Shown: piece by piece, positions 17,682-26,732 of the stretch | How positions within the stretch are numbered: the first letter of the stretch is position 1 | Layout: the number at the start of each line of letters is the position of its first letter | Source: an uncultured Eubacteriales bacterium | GTDB taxonomy: Bacteria; Bacillota; Clostridia; Lachnospirales; Lachnospiraceae | Length of the DNA stretch: 64,000 bases | Assembly: GCA_900318405.1 (NCBI GenBank) | Contig: ONKP01000023.1 | Span: 1 to 64,000, forward strand | Direction of reading: 5' to 3' | The notes under the pieces: generated by a model | The model's database searches: none | What the model was told of the DNA's origin: nothing | What the model saw: only the letters and a program-made list of their open reading frames with translations | Program-made: the position numbers and the translations under genes

Positions 17682-18842
17682 ATGGGATTATTGATTGCAG
17701 TTATCTATCTGATATTTATCAGCCTGGGACTGCCGGATTCGCTTCTGGGTTCGGGATGGCCGGCCATGCAGCAGGATCTGGGGGTCCCGTCATCCTACGC
17801 GGGGTATGTGTCCATGACGATTTCGTTCATGACCATCATCTCTGCGCTGGTAAGTCCGGGAATCATAAAGAAATTTCACACCAAATGGATCGTGATCGTC
17901 TCGATCCTGCTCACAGTATTCGGGCTGCTTGGCTTCTCCGTATCCGGTGCGTACTGGATGCTCTTTGCTTTTGCCGTTCCCTATGGGCTTGGCGCGGGAG
18001 CCATCGATGCGTCCATCAATCATTATGTGGCCAATAATTTTTCCGGTTCCGTGATGAATTTTCTTCACTGCTTCTATGGCATCGGCGCGATGATCAGTCC
18101 GATGATCATGGGACAGGCGCTCAGGGTTGCCCGATGGAATGAGGGCTACCGGTGGACGGCTTATGTTCAGATGGGAATTCTTCTTGTCTGCATTCTCTCG
18201 CTGCCGCTCTGGAAAAAGAATGAAAGCAAGGAAGAGGAGGCGCTGGCTGACAGCGCCGGGATCCGGGAAGCCCTCAGAGTGCCGGGCGTGATCCCTACCC
18301 TGATCGCGTTCTTTTCATACTGCGCGGGTGAGGGCACCTGCTTTCTGTGGACATCAAGTTATTTTGCCGGGACAAAGCAGGGACTCAGTGCGGGACTGAT
18401 CGCTTCCTTTGGCTCACTGATCTTCGGTGGCCTGATGGTTGGAAGACTGATCGCCGGATTCATCACCGGTAAGCTCGGCGACAGACGCCTGATCCGAATC
18501 GGCATCGCCGTAGAGCTGATCGGTATCGTGATGATCATGATCCCGGTCAGCAGTTACCAGCTGGCAGCTGTGGGATTCGTTGTGACCGGCATAGGTATGG
18601 GCCCTGTCTATCCCGCCATCCAGCATATGGCACCGGAGAATTTCGGTAAGAGGAACAGTGCGGCTGTGATCGGTCTCCAGATGGCGTCTGCCTATGTGGG
18701 CAGTACGTTTATGCCGATGGTGTTCGGAAATATTCAGCAGAGGATCGGAATAGGCATCATGCCATTTTATCTGCTGATCTTTGCGTTTCTGAATCTGTTC
18801 TTTCTGCAGTACACCTACAGGGTTCTGCGGAAACGTTCATGA
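17682..18842 (+). CDS. MFS transporter (sugar/other solute)
   Basis: 386 aa with about 12 transmembrane segments. ATG at 17682 is chosen for GGGGAG seven bases upstream. The N-terminal half has LIAVIYLIFISLGLPDSLLG and GWPAMQQDLGVPSSYAGY. The central loop (about residues 185-205) is acidic. The C-terminal half carries GLMVGRLIAGFITGKLGDRR, the MFS loop motif between helices, and GIGMGPVYPAIQHMAPENFG. This last stretch is common in the FucP/fungal-like sugar:proton and clostridial MFS group. Substrate is not inferable. It is alone between terminators, and its stop lies inside a 24-bp direct repeat. Confidence 0.88.
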   Translation: MGLLIAVIYLIFISLGLPDSLLGSGWPAMQQDLGVPSSYAGYVSMTISFMTIISALVSPGIIKKFHTKWIVIVSILLTVFGLLGFSVSGAYWMLFAFAVPYGLGAGAIDASINHYVANNFSGSVMNFLHCFYGIGAMISPMIMGQALRVARWNEGYRWTAYVQMGILLVCILSLPLWKKNESKEEEALADSAGIREALRVPGVIPTLIAFFSYCAGEGTCFLWTSSYFAGTKQGLSAGLIASFGSLIFGGLMVGRLIAGFITGKLGDRRLIRIGIAVELIGIVMIMIPVSSYQLAAVGFVVTGIGMGPVYPAIQHMAPENFGKRNSAAVIGLQMASAYVGSTFMPMVFGNIQQRIGIGIMPFYLLIFAFLNLFFLQYTYRVLRKRS

Positions 18843-18894
18843 AGAACGATAAGTGCGGATCGCAGACGCACATGAAGAACGATAAGTGCGGATC
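18838..18894. repeat. 24-bp direct repeat overlapping the MFS stop codon
   Basis: CATGAAGAACGATAAGTGCG plus GATC at 18838-18861 and again at 18871-18894 (33-bp period). The first copy includes the MFS stop codon, so the repeat arose after or with the gene end. Confidence 0.7.
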
Positions 18895-18904
18895 ATAATG
18901 AAAT

Positions 18905-18954
18905 GCGCAGTGTACTTCCATCCGCAGACTGGAAGTATACTGCGCTGTTTTAAT
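18905..18954. terminator. Bidirectional terminator between the MFS gene and asnB
   Basis: GCGCAGTGTACTTCCA pairs with TGGAAGTATACTGCGC around a 9-base loop, followed by TGTTTTAA. On the minus strand the flank is CATTTCATTATG. It lies between two convergent genes and can serve both. Confidence 0.82.
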
Positions 18955-18963
18955 CCAGACGTC

Positions 18964-20889
18964 TTATGCCTGGTTATTCATAGTAGCATTCCGGTTATTT
19001 TTCCGGATCCGCTCGAATTCCAGCTCATCCTCGATGCTGACACTGCAGCCGCCCTCGGTGAAATATTCCTTATACCAGAGCAGGAACATGTAAACAACCC
19101 AGATGTGTCTCGCGTAGTCCTCTTTTCCGGAGCGGTGATCGTCGAGGATCTGCACCAGCACGTCGGTGTTGAAGAACTTCGCGGCGATATCGCTGGTGAA
19201 TTCTTTCTTCACAATGTTATAGTACTTGTCCTGACGCAGCCATACGCGGATCGGTACCGGGAAGCCGAGTTTCTTTTTGGAAGCCTGGGCGTCGTTGAGA
19301 TAGCGGTGTGCTGCCTCACGGAAGCAGACCTTGGTGTTCTCGTCTGTCACTTTCTCATACAACGGGATGTTCTTTGCCAGGTTGAATACCTCGCGGTCGA
19401 GGAAGGGCACGCGGCTCTCGATGGAGTGCGCCATGCTCATTTTGTCGGCCTTGAGGAGAATATCGCCGATCAGCCAGAAATTCAGGTCAATGTACTGCAT
19501 CTTCTCCGTGTCGTTCAGACCGTGCGCCGAAGCCCTGTCGTAGTAGGGCTTTGTCAGATACATCGGATCAGACAGCGGTGTCGGATGCTTGAGCACCGCA
19601 TTACGCAGCTTCATATCGTATACGTTGGCGTTGCCGATGAAACGCTCCTCAACGCTCTTCGAACCGCGGATCACGAAGCCTTTTCCCTTCGGATGGCCGG
19701 GTATTTTTTCGGCAACAGAGGCGATCGCCCGGCGCAGACCGCGCGGGAGTTTCTCATATTTTTCCAGACTCATGGGCTCGTGGTAGATCACGTAGCCGCC
19801 GAACAGCTCGTCACTGCCCTCGCCGGAGAGGATAACCTTGACATCCTTTGCGGCCTCGCGGTCAACGAAGTACAGGGCGGAGGCAGAGGCATCTGCCAGC
19901 GGCTCATCCATGAAGTACTGGATCTTCGGCAGTTCCGCCCAGTACTCATCTGTGGAGATGACTTTGCTGTGATTCTCGATGCCAAGAGTTTTTGACAGGC
20001 TCTGCGCATAGGGGATCTCATTGTACGTCTCGTAGTCGAAGCCGACTGTATAGGTGCGCGCACCGTGGAAATGGCAGGCCACATAGCTGGAATCGACGCC
20101 GCTGGACAGCAGTGATGCGACTTCCACATCGCTGACCATATGATATTTGATGGACTCCTGCATGGTCTCGTCGATGTCATCGATCAGCTTTGCATGGTCC
20201 ACAGGCTCCTTCGTGGGTGTGAGCATCGGATCGAAGTAGCGCGTGATGTCGGCTTTGCCGTCTTTCCAGATCATGTAGTGACCCGGCATCAGCTTGTAGA
20301 TGCCCTTGAAAAATGTCTCCGGCAGTACGGAATACTCAAAGCTGAGATACTGCTCGAGTGCCTGCAGATTGACCTCACGATGATATTCGGGGTACTCGAG
20401 AATGCTTTTGATCTCGGATGCGAAGACGAGCTGGCCGTTGAGAATGGTGTAGTAGAGCGGCTTGATGCCGAACATGTCGCGGGCTGCGAAGAGTTCCTTT
20501 TTATGGGCGTCCCAGAGAACAAAAGCAAACATGCCGCGGAGCATGTCGAGCATCTTTATGCCCCACTCCTCATAGCCGTGAATGAGAACCTCGGTATCGG
20601 AGGTGCTGGTGAACCGGTGGCCGGCCGCAAGGAGCTGTTCCTTGAGTGCCTTATAGTTGTAGATCTCGCCGTTGAACACACAGGCAAGGCTTCCGTCTTC
20701 GTTGAACATGGGCTGATGTCCGGTTTCGGTCAGATCGATGATCGAGAGACGGCGGTGTCCCAGCGCCACATCGTCAGTGATATATTGTCCGCCTCCGTCG
20801 GGACCGCGATGGATCATGCGGTTCATCATCGCCGTCAGAACGGGCTTCTGGTCTACATTTTTACCTGTAAATCCGCAAATTCCGCACAT
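18964..20889 (-). CDS. asnB: Asparagine synthase (glutamine-hydrolysing)
   Basis: 641 aa. It converts aspartate, glutamine and ATP to asparagine. The N-terminal class II glutamine amidotransferase domain starts with the nucleophile MCGICGFTGK, with RGPDGGGQY and CVFNGEIYNY following. The synthetase domain has the PP-loop LLSSGVDSSYVA (about residue 262), the SGEGSDELFGGYV motif and RVPFLDREVFNLA. Length and motifs fit clostridial AsnB. The protein starts directly at Met-Cys, as required for activity. AAGGAAATGAC precedes the ATG. A candidate promoter lies at 20960-20989. Confidence 0.95.
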   Translation of the reverse strand: MCGICGFTGKNVDQKPVLTAMMNRMIHRGPDGGGQYITDDVALGHRRLSIIDLTETGHQPMFNEDGSLACVFNGEIYNYKALKEQLLAAGHRFTSTSDTEVLIHGYEEWGIKMLDMLRGMFAFVLWDAHKKELFAARDMFGIKPLYYTILNGQLVFASEIKSILEYPEYHREVNLQALEQYLSFEYSVLPETFFKGIYKLMPGHYMIWKDGKADITRYFDPMLTPTKEPVDHAKLIDDIDETMQESIKYHMVSDVEVASLLSSGVDSSYVACHFHGARTYTVGFDYETYNEIPYAQSLSKTLGIENHSKVISTDEYWAELPKIQYFMDEPLADASASALYFVDREAAKDVKVILSGEGSDELFGGYVIYHEPMSLEKYEKLPRGLRRAIASVAEKIPGHPKGKGFVIRGSKSVEERFIGNANVYDMKLRNAVLKHPTPLSDPMYLTKPYYDRASAHGLNDTEKMQYIDLNFWLIGDILLKADKMSMAHSIESRVPFLDREVFNLAKNIPLYEKVTDENTKVCFREAAHRYLNDAQASKKKLGFPVPIRVWLRQDKYYNIVKKEFTSDIAAKFFNTDVLVQILDDHRSGKEDYARHIWVVYMFLLWYKEYFTEGGCSVSIEDELEFERIRKNNRNATMNNQA

Positions 20890-20959
20890 AAGTCATTTCC
20901 TTTCTGTCAGGCCGGACATGCAAAGTGTTCTTTGCATGAGGACGGCTTAATATCTAAAC

Positions 20960-20989
20960 ATTATAGTTCGGGGCGGGTATCTACTTCAA
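20960..20989 (-). promoter_or_regulatory. Candidate promoter for asnB
   Basis: Read on the minus strand: TTGAAG, 18-bp spacer, TATAAT, about 70 bases upstream of the asnB ATG. Confidence 0.6.
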
Positions 20990-21534
20990 TACTGAAGTTT
21001 CAGGACAACGCGCAGTATCTATGAAGAAGACAGGGCCCGGCGCATACAATACACGAAAACCGCAGCTTTTATGCGCCGGGCTCCCGGGAAGGGACGGGCA
21101 GAAGGCTGTCAAATGAGATGCTCCAGCATCAGGTTTGAGCCGAAGACAGCGCCTGGTGCATCCAATCAGGGTAACAAAATTCTGAAAGTGGGAAAACCCG
21201 AAAATTTTGGGACATTTCCAGCCGAGTGTCCGGTGGACTTGATGATTTAAACCCTCTATAATTCCAACTGTTATCAGAGAATTTTATATTTTAATTTTAA
21301 GATCTCATACAGAACTGATCCGACGCCGGAGGCGTCCGGGGAATCTGGCGGGATGTGATCCGACGCCGGAGGCGTCCGGGGAATCTGGCGGGATGTGATC
21401 TGACGCGGCAGCGGGATGAAAAATCCTGTGGAATATGACTTGATGTGACAGGAGGAAAAAGCCTGATCCGTCAGCACGGCGTCAGATGAATGAGATCACT
21501 GACGGAAAAAGGGGACATAAGGAGGATTATTATT
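20990..21534. other. Intergenic region upstream of asnB and the radical SAM gene, with a long hairpin
   Basis: This region holds a perfect 12-bp inverted repeat GCCCGGCGCATA/TATGCGCCGGGC at 21035-21046 and 21070-21081 with a 23-base loop, and the 40-bp tandem repeat at 21317. ACCCTCTATAATTCC near 21250 contains a possible -10 for the radical SAM gene. No open frame of note is present. Confidence 0.55.
21317..21418. repeat. 40-bp tandem repeat, 2.5 copies, upstream of the radical SAM gene
   Basis: Two identical 40-bp units at 21317-21356 and 21357-21396, with a degenerate third at 21397-21418. Each unit contains the palindrome GACGCCGGAGGCGTC and then CGGGGAATCTGGCGGGATGT. Spacing between units is zero, so this is not a CRISPR. 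Confidence 0.85.
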
Positions 21535-23028
21535 ATGGCTTCTGCACTTGGCGAAGTGAAACACAATGCGGAGAGAGCTGCTCTGGGAACACTGATCGAC
21601 GGCATTTTCAAGGATCTGAAAAACAAAGAAAACAAACGTGAATCATATATCAAGATGGCGCATCTGGCGCAGAAATACTTCGGCAGGGAAGCTTTTTCCG
21701 ATGAAAAAATGGCGCAGGTAGAGGCGTATCTCCGCGATCCGGATGCCCGCTGGGCTAAATTTATCGACCGCGTGGTTGATGAAGTCAATCCGAATTTTGC
21801 GAAGATGACCCTTCTCAACCTTGGCTATGAGGCGTTTCTCCGCGGTACAAAAATGATCCGCGAGAACCGAAAGAAATATGACTGCAATATCCCGTGGCTG
21901 ATCCTGTTTGACCCGACCTCCGCCTGCAACATGCATTGCAAGGGCTGCTGGTCCGGCACCTACGGCCATAAGAACAACCTGTCCTTCGAGGACATGGACA
22001 AGATCATCACCGAGGGCAAGCAGCTCGGCACTTACCTGTATCTCATGACGGGTGGTGAACCGATGGTCCGCAAGAATGATATCCTGCGTCTGATGCGCAA
22101 GCATCGTGACTGCTACTTTGCAGCGTTCTCCAACTCGACGCTGATCGATGAGGACTTCGTAAAGGAGATCCAGAAGCTCGGCAACCTGACCTTCTTCCTC
22201 TCCATCGAGGGAACCCCAGATACAAACGATGCGCGCCGCGGCGAGGGACACTATGCGGCAGTTATGAAGGCCATGGATCTGCTGAAAAAATACGGCATCC
22301 TCTTCGGTACTTCCATCTGCTACACACGTGCGAATATCGAGGCCGTAACCAGCGATGATTTCTTCCATCTGCTGGAGGAGAAGGGTGCGAAGTTTGGCTT
22401 CTACTTCCACTATATGCCGGTCGGCAAGAATGCTGTTCCGGAACTGATGCCGACACCTGAGCAGAGAAAGTTCATGATCGACCGCATCCGCTACATCCGT
22501 TCCAGCGAGAGTGATATCCAGTTCTATCCGATGGATTTCCAGAACGACGGCGAATATGTGGGAGGCTGCATCGCAGGAGGAAGAAACTACTTCCATATCA
22601 ACTCCAGCGGAGACGCGGAGCCCTGCGTGTTCATTCATTTTTCCAATACGAATATTCATGACAACTCGGTTCTCGAGATGCTGCAGAGCCCGCTGTTCAA
22701 GCTCTATCATGAGGGACAGCCGTTCAACCGCAACCATCTGAGACCGTGCCCGATGCTTGAGAATCCGGATCTGCTCCGCCAGATGGTGAAGGAGTCCGGC
22801 GCACATCAGACTAACCAGGAAGCACCTGAAGAGGTCGGTGAGCTGACAGCCAAGTGCGACGACTACGCGAAGAACTGGAAGCCGGTGGCTGATCAGATCT
22901 GGGCTTCCGAGAAACATAAGAAACCTTCGTATGAGAACTACACGGAGGAGAAACGTGAGCATCCGGAACTGGCTGCCTTCGAGCATGCAGGGGACGTGGA
23001 ACCTGAGCAGAAAGCGTCTGCTTCATAA
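21535..23028 (+). CDS. Radical SAM protein with SPASM-like C-terminus
   Basis: 497 aa from ATG at 21535 (AAGGAGG nine bases upstream). An N-terminal helical region (about residues 1-110) precedes the radical SAM core. The [4Fe-4S] motif is SACNMHCKGCWSGTYG (Cys-x3-Cys-x2-Cys, about residues 124-131), followed by LYLMTGGEPMVRKNDI, the SAM-binding GGEP motif. The C-terminal part has several cysteines (GGCIAGG, DAEPCVFIH, LRPCPMLENP), as expected for an auxiliary cluster of the SPASM or twitch type. Substrate unknown. No small peptide precursor gene is adjacent, so a RiPP role is not supported. A strong terminator follows. Confidence 0.88.
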   Translation: MASALGEVKHNAERAALGTLIDGIFKDLKNKENKRESYIKMAHLAQKYFGREAFSDEKMAQVEAYLRDPDARWAKFIDRVVDEVNPNFAKMTLLNLGYEAFLRGTKMIRENRKKYDCNIPWLILFDPTSACNMHCKGCWSGTYGHKNNLSFEDMDKIITEGKQLGTYLYLMTGGEPMVRKNDILRLMRKHRDCYFAAFSNSTLIDEDFVKEIQKLGNLTFFLSIEGTPDTNDARRGEGHYAAVMKAMDLLKKYGILFGTSICYTRANIEAVTSDDFFHLLEEKGAKFGFYFHYMPVGKNAVPELMPTPEQRKFMIDRIRYIRSSESDIQFYPMDFQNDGEYVGGCIAGGRNYFHINSSGDAEPCVFIHFSNTNIHDNSVLEMLQSPLFKLYHEGQPFNRNHLRPCPMLENPDLLRQMVKESGAHQTNQEAPEEVGELTAKCDDYAKNWKPVADQIWASEKHKKPSYENYTEEKREHPELAAFEHAGDVEPEQKASAS

Positions 23029-23085
23029 CGCTGTATAACGCTTCACATCATGATGTACACGGTAATTGCATAGGAAAGAAATAAT

Positions 23086-23125
23086 AGGACTGCATCGGAC
23101 CGCTCTGGTCCGGTGCAGTCCTTTT
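23086..23125 (+). terminator. Rho-independent terminator after the radical SAM gene
   Basis: AGGACTGCATCGGACC, loop GCTCT, GGTCCGGTGCAGTCCT, then TTTAC. A 16-bp stem with one G-T pair. Confidence 0.88.
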
Positions 23126-23162
23126 ACTGATCATAATCATTTTAGTTTCTATCGTGTTCAGA

Positions 23163-23194
23163 ATACAGATGCCTCTACCCGCAGCAGAGCTATG
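23163..23194. repeat. Dispersed intergenic repeat, family A, copy
   Basis: ATACAGATGCCTCTACCCGC then AGCAGAGCTATGA, a close match to the right arm of the hairpin at 32655-32714. A reversed ATACAGATTC follows. The rest of the 23126-23481 spacer shows no gene; it ends in GAGGGAGGTG, the ribosome binding site of the next gene. Confidence 0.65.
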
Positions 23195-23481
23195 AATCTG
23201 TATCTCTGCACATTTCGTCAAAGCGAATGTTCAATCGGTGGAATGTGAATAATAGCCAGATATTCGCATCAGATACCAGCAGCGGATGGAAAATATTCTG
23301 AAAAAATGGTAATCTGAAGACAGTTGTATAAAACTCTGTGGCTGGACACCAGCCGCAGGGAAAACATGGGGTGTAAGGTGTAAAATGCTGTATGCAGACA
23401 ATCGGGATGTCAGGCCCGGCCGGAAGAGGGAAGGTGAAGAACAGGCCCGCGCGATGATTGTCGGCGAGGGAGGTGTGTATC

Positions 23482-24960
23482 ATGCTTAAAAATTTTGTCA
23501 AGGCGGTTCCTCCGGAGGAAGAGGAGCTGAAGAAGGAGCTTCATGAGCAGCGGGACGCGCTGGCGGCCTACCAGATGAAGATCAAGGAGGCGAAGCTTCC
23601 GGTCATGGTGATCTTCGAGGGCTGGGGCGCGGCCGGCAAGGGCAGCACCGTGGGAAAGGTGATCAAAAATATCGATCCCAGGTTCTTCCGCGTGATCCCG
23701 ATGGCGCCGCCGACGGCGACAGATAAGCGGTATCCGTTTCTCTACCGGTATCTGCTGGAAATTCCGGAGGCCGGCAAATTTACATTTTTTGATACGTACT
23801 GGATGGAGGAAGTGACGAACGGCGTTCTCTCCGGTGAGTATGATGAAGAGACGTACAAACGCCGGATCAACAGCATCAATACGGCTGAGCGTTCGCTGCA
23901 TGACAATGGCTACCTGATCGTTAAATTTTTCTTCCAGATCAGCCGGAAGGAGCAGAAGAAACGTCTCGATGCGCTGGCTGCCGACAAGGATACGAGCTGG
24001 CGCGTGAGCGACAGGGATCTGCTGCAGAACCGGAATTATAAGAAGACGATGGATGTCTTTGACCGCTATCTGGAGGATACCAACCGCTCCGTGGCGCCGT
24101 GGTATATTATTGACGCGAAGGACAGAAAGTGGGCGGAGCTGCAGGTGCTCCGGTTCCTGAATCAGAGTATTGATACAGCACTGAAAAATAAAGCGCTCGC
24201 CGCACCGATTCTGCAGAATATTTTTCCGCTGGAGCCGATTCCGAAGCTCGCCGATATCGAGCTGAAGGGCAAGGAAATCCCGGAGATCACATACAAAGAA
24301 GAACTGAAGCGTCTGCAGAAGGAGCTCGGCGAACTGCACAACAAGCTGTACCGCCGAAAGATTCCGGTGATCATCGCCTACGAGGGCTGGGATGCCGCGG
24401 GCAAGGGCGGCAACATCAAGCGGATCACGGAGGCACTGGATCCGAGAGGCTATGAGGTTCACCCGATTGCGAGCCCGGAGCCGCACGAGAAGGCGCGTCA
24501 TTTCCTGTGGCGCTTCTGGACGAGACTTCCGAAGGACGGGCACATCGCTGTTTTTGACCGGACGTGGTACGGCCGTGTTATGGTGGAGCGACTGGAGGGC
24601 TTCTGCTCGGAGAATGACTGGCAGCGCGCCTACAACGAGATGAATGAATTTGAGAAGGAGCTCAGTGACTGGGGCGCCGTTATCATCAAATTCTGGGTGC
24701 AGATCGACAATCAGACGCAGCTGGAGCGCTTTACGGACCGGCAGAATACGCCGGAAAAGCAATGGAAGATCACCGATGAGGACTGGCGCAACCGCGATAA
24801 GTGGCCGCAGTACGAGGAAGCCGTCAACGAGATGCTGCAGAAGACCAATACGAGCTTCGCGCCGTGGCATATCCTTGAGTCCGTCGACAAGAAGTATGCG
24901 AGGATCAAGGCGCTGCATATCGTCATCGATGCCATTAAAAAAGCATGTGACGAGAAGTGA
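23482..24960 (+). CDS. pap: Polyphosphate:AMP phosphotransferase (tandem-domain PPK2, class II)
   Basis: 492 aa made of two PPK2 domains. The first (about residues 15-235) has Walker A IFEGWGAAGKGSTVGK; the second (about 265-490) has AYEGWDAAGKGGNIKR and the lid-type FDRTWYGRVMVERLEG. Two-domain PPK2 enzymes use polyphosphate to phosphorylate AMP to ADP. In that class the N-terminal domain is usually catalytically weak; here its lid reads FDTYWMEEVTNGVLSG, lacking the conserved DRSWYGR-type arginines, which fits. Start ATG 23482 has GAGGGAGGTG upstream. It stands alone, with no polyphosphate kinase 1 or exopolyphosphatase nearby. Confidence 0.93.
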   Translation: MLKNFVKAVPPEEEELKKELHEQRDALAAYQMKIKEAKLPVMVIFEGWGAAGKGSTVGKVIKNIDPRFFRVIPMAPPTATDKRYPFLYRYLLEIPEAGKFTFFDTYWMEEVTNGVLSGEYDEETYKRRINSINTAERSLHDNGYLIVKFFFQISRKEQKKRLDALAADKDTSWRVSDRDLLQNRNYKKTMDVFDRYLEDTNRSVAPWYIIDAKDRKWAELQVLRFLNQSIDTALKNKALAAPILQNIFPLEPIPKLADIELKGKEIPEITYKEELKRLQKELGELHNKLYRRKIPVIIAYEGWDAAGKGGNIKRITEALDPRGYEVHPIASPEPHEKARHFLWRFWTRLPKDGHIAVFDRTWYGRVMVERLEGFCSENDWQRAYNEMNEFEKELSDWGAVIIKFWVQIDNQTQLERFTDRQNTPEKQWKITDEDWRNRDKWPQYEEAVNEMLQKTNTSFAPWHILESVDKKYARIKALHIVIDAIKKACDEK

Positions 24961-25097
24961 CACAGCCATAAGCTGATAGCGGATGGATAATGGCACACAG
25001 CGATACAGGGCGGACAGAAATTATATCCAAAGTGCCCAGCGGGATAACCGGCATGTGCAGTGTGTCGGATAAAATTGGCAGAAGACAGAGGTAAGAG

Positions 25098-26573
25098 ATG
25101 TATCAGAAGGACGACAGTAAGTGGATCAAGCATGGGGATTTTATTTTTCTGGACCTGATCGCGCTCGAAGCGGCTTTCTTTATCGCTTTTGTTCTGATGC
25201 GCTATGTGTTTCAGAGAACGGTCCTTACGAACCGGTCGGACTCCTATGCGGTGGAGGCCGTGTGCATTGCTTTTTCCGATCTGGCTGTCGTCTTCTTTAT
25301 GGAGCCCTATGCCAATATCCTGCGGCGGGGCAGACTGGCAGAGCTTTACAGATCTGTCCAGCAGGTCGCGATTGTCTATGTGATCAACCTGATCCTGATG
25401 TATTTTCTTCACATTGCCAATAATTATTCCCGTCTGCTGATGGGCATTTCGTTCCTGATCAGCATCGGACTCTGTTTTCTGGCCCGTGTCTTATGGAAGA
25501 GAAATATCCGGCGCCGCGCGTCGTCGAAGGTGCCGACACGTTCCATGGCTGTTGTCACCACAGAGGCTCTGATGCAGGAGACGCTGAGCAACATTGCTGA
25601 AAAAACCTTTCATTCCTACTGGATACCGGCGGTTTTTCTCATGGACAGGGAAGTGCCTGCGGACAGCTGTGCGAAGGCAGCGGCCGCCGGAGAGAAAATA
25701 CCGGTGTATGGCCGGGAGACGGATCTCGTATCTTTTCTGGTTCACCGCTGGTGCGATGAGGTTTACATCAACACGGGTGACGGGGACAGCCTGCCGCAGG
25801 ATGTCATGAACACACTGCTCGGCATGGGAATCACCGTCCATGACAAGCTGAAGACATCTGCCAATGAGCAGATTATCGAGCAGATCGGAGATGATATGGT
25901 CGTCACCACCAGCATGAAAATGGTGACGACAAAAATGGCCTTTGCCAAGCGGTTCTGGGATATCATCGGCGGAGCGGTCGGATGCGTCATCACCGGCGTT
26001 CTTTACCTGATCCTGGCGCCGCAGATCCGAAGGGCGTCGCCGGGGCCGGTATTTTTCTCCCAGGTACGCATCGGCAGGAATGGTAAAAAATTCAAGATGT
26101 ACAAGTTCCGGAGCATGTATCCGGACGCCGATGCGCGCAAGCAGGAGTTTATGGCGCAGAACAAGATCACGGACGGCATGATGTTCAAGATGGATGATGA
26201 TCCGCGGATCATAGGCAGTGAAAAGAAGGATAAAAACGGCAGGCCCAACGGCATCGGCAACAAGATCCGGCGCACTTCGCTTGATGAATTTCCGCAGTTC
26301 TGGAATGTCCTGAAGGGCGACATGAGCCTGGTCGGAACGAGACCGCCGACGGTGGATGAGTGGGAAAAATACAATGCCGGGCAGCGGCTGAGAATGAGCA
26401 TCAAACCGGGCATCACGGGGCTATGGCAGATCAGCGGGCGGAGTGATATCCTCAGCTTTGACGAGGTCGTCAGGCTGGATACGGAATATATCAGAAACAT
26501 GTCCATTACCTATGATATTAAAATTCTGCTGAAGACCGTGGAAGATGTACTGAAGCGCAGAGGCGCGGAGTGA
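25098..26573 (+). CDS. Undecaprenyl-phosphate sugar phosphotransferase (polyprenyl glycosylphosphotransferase)
   Basis: 491 aa. It starts capsule or exopolysaccharide synthesis by moving sugar-1-phosphate onto a polyprenyl phosphate in the membrane. Four N-terminal membrane segments (about residues 15-40, 50-72, 90-110, 115-135) are followed by a cytosolic CoA-binding-like linker. A fifth hydrophobic segment (WDIIGGAVGCVITGVLYLIL, about 293-312) precedes the catalytic bacterial sugar transferase domain, with KFKMYKFRSMYPDADARK, IRRTSLDEFPQFWNVLKGDM and KPGITGLWQISGRSD. Sugar specificity cannot be read. No other polysaccharide genes are adjacent, so it may serve a cluster elsewhere. Confidence 0.93.
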   Translation: MYQKDDSKWIKHGDFIFLDLIALEAAFFIAFVLMRYVFQRTVLTNRSDSYAVEAVCIAFSDLAVVFFMEPYANILRRGRLAELYRSVQQVAIVYVINLILMYFLHIANNYSRLLMGISFLISIGLCFLARVLWKRNIRRRASSKVPTRSMAVVTTEALMQETLSNIAEKTFHSYWIPAVFLMDREVPADSCAKAAAAGEKIPVYGRETDLVSFLVHRWCDEVYINTGDGDSLPQDVMNTLLGMGITVHDKLKTSANEQIIEQIGDDMVVTTSMKMVTTKMAFAKRFWDIIGGAVGCVITGVLYLILAPQIRRASPGPVFFSQVRIGRNGKKFKMYKFRSMYPDADARKQEFMAQNKITDGMMFKMDDDPRIIGSEKKDKNGRPNGIGNKIRRTSLDEFPQFWNVLKGDMSLVGTRPPTVDEWEKYNAGQRLRMSIKPGITGLWQISGRSDILSFDEVVRLDTEYIRNMSITYDIKILLKTVEDVLKRRGAE

Positions 26574-26677
26574 AGACTTTCTCCGGGACCGGCATGATGA
26601 TTTATCGGGCAGGACATGACATTTTTCTACTGGATTTTTTCCAGAAAGAGCTGTATTATACTCATTATAGATGCGAT

Positions 26678-26716
26678 GAGGCATTTCCCTTTGCGGGGGA
26701 ATGCCTCTATTTTTAT
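26678..26716 (+). terminator. Terminator between the sugar transferase and LuxR-type regulator genes
   Basis: GAGGCATTTCCC, CTTTGCG-type loop, GGGGAATGCCTC, then TATTTTTA. It lies just upstream of the LuxR gene start (26733), so it may also act on that gene's leader as an attenuator if transcription begins near the TATACT at 26657. Confidence 0.75.
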
Positions 26717-26732
26717 GCGAAGAGGTATTGCC

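Noticed and set aside
21317..21418. Tandem repeat as a CRISPR array
   Set aside because: Units are directly adjacent with no variable spacers, and no cas genes are present.
26616..26732. Upstream extension of the LuxR-type gene to 26616
   Set aside because: The extension would translate through a strong terminator hairpin and lacks a ribosome binding site; ATG 26733 has AAGAGGT.
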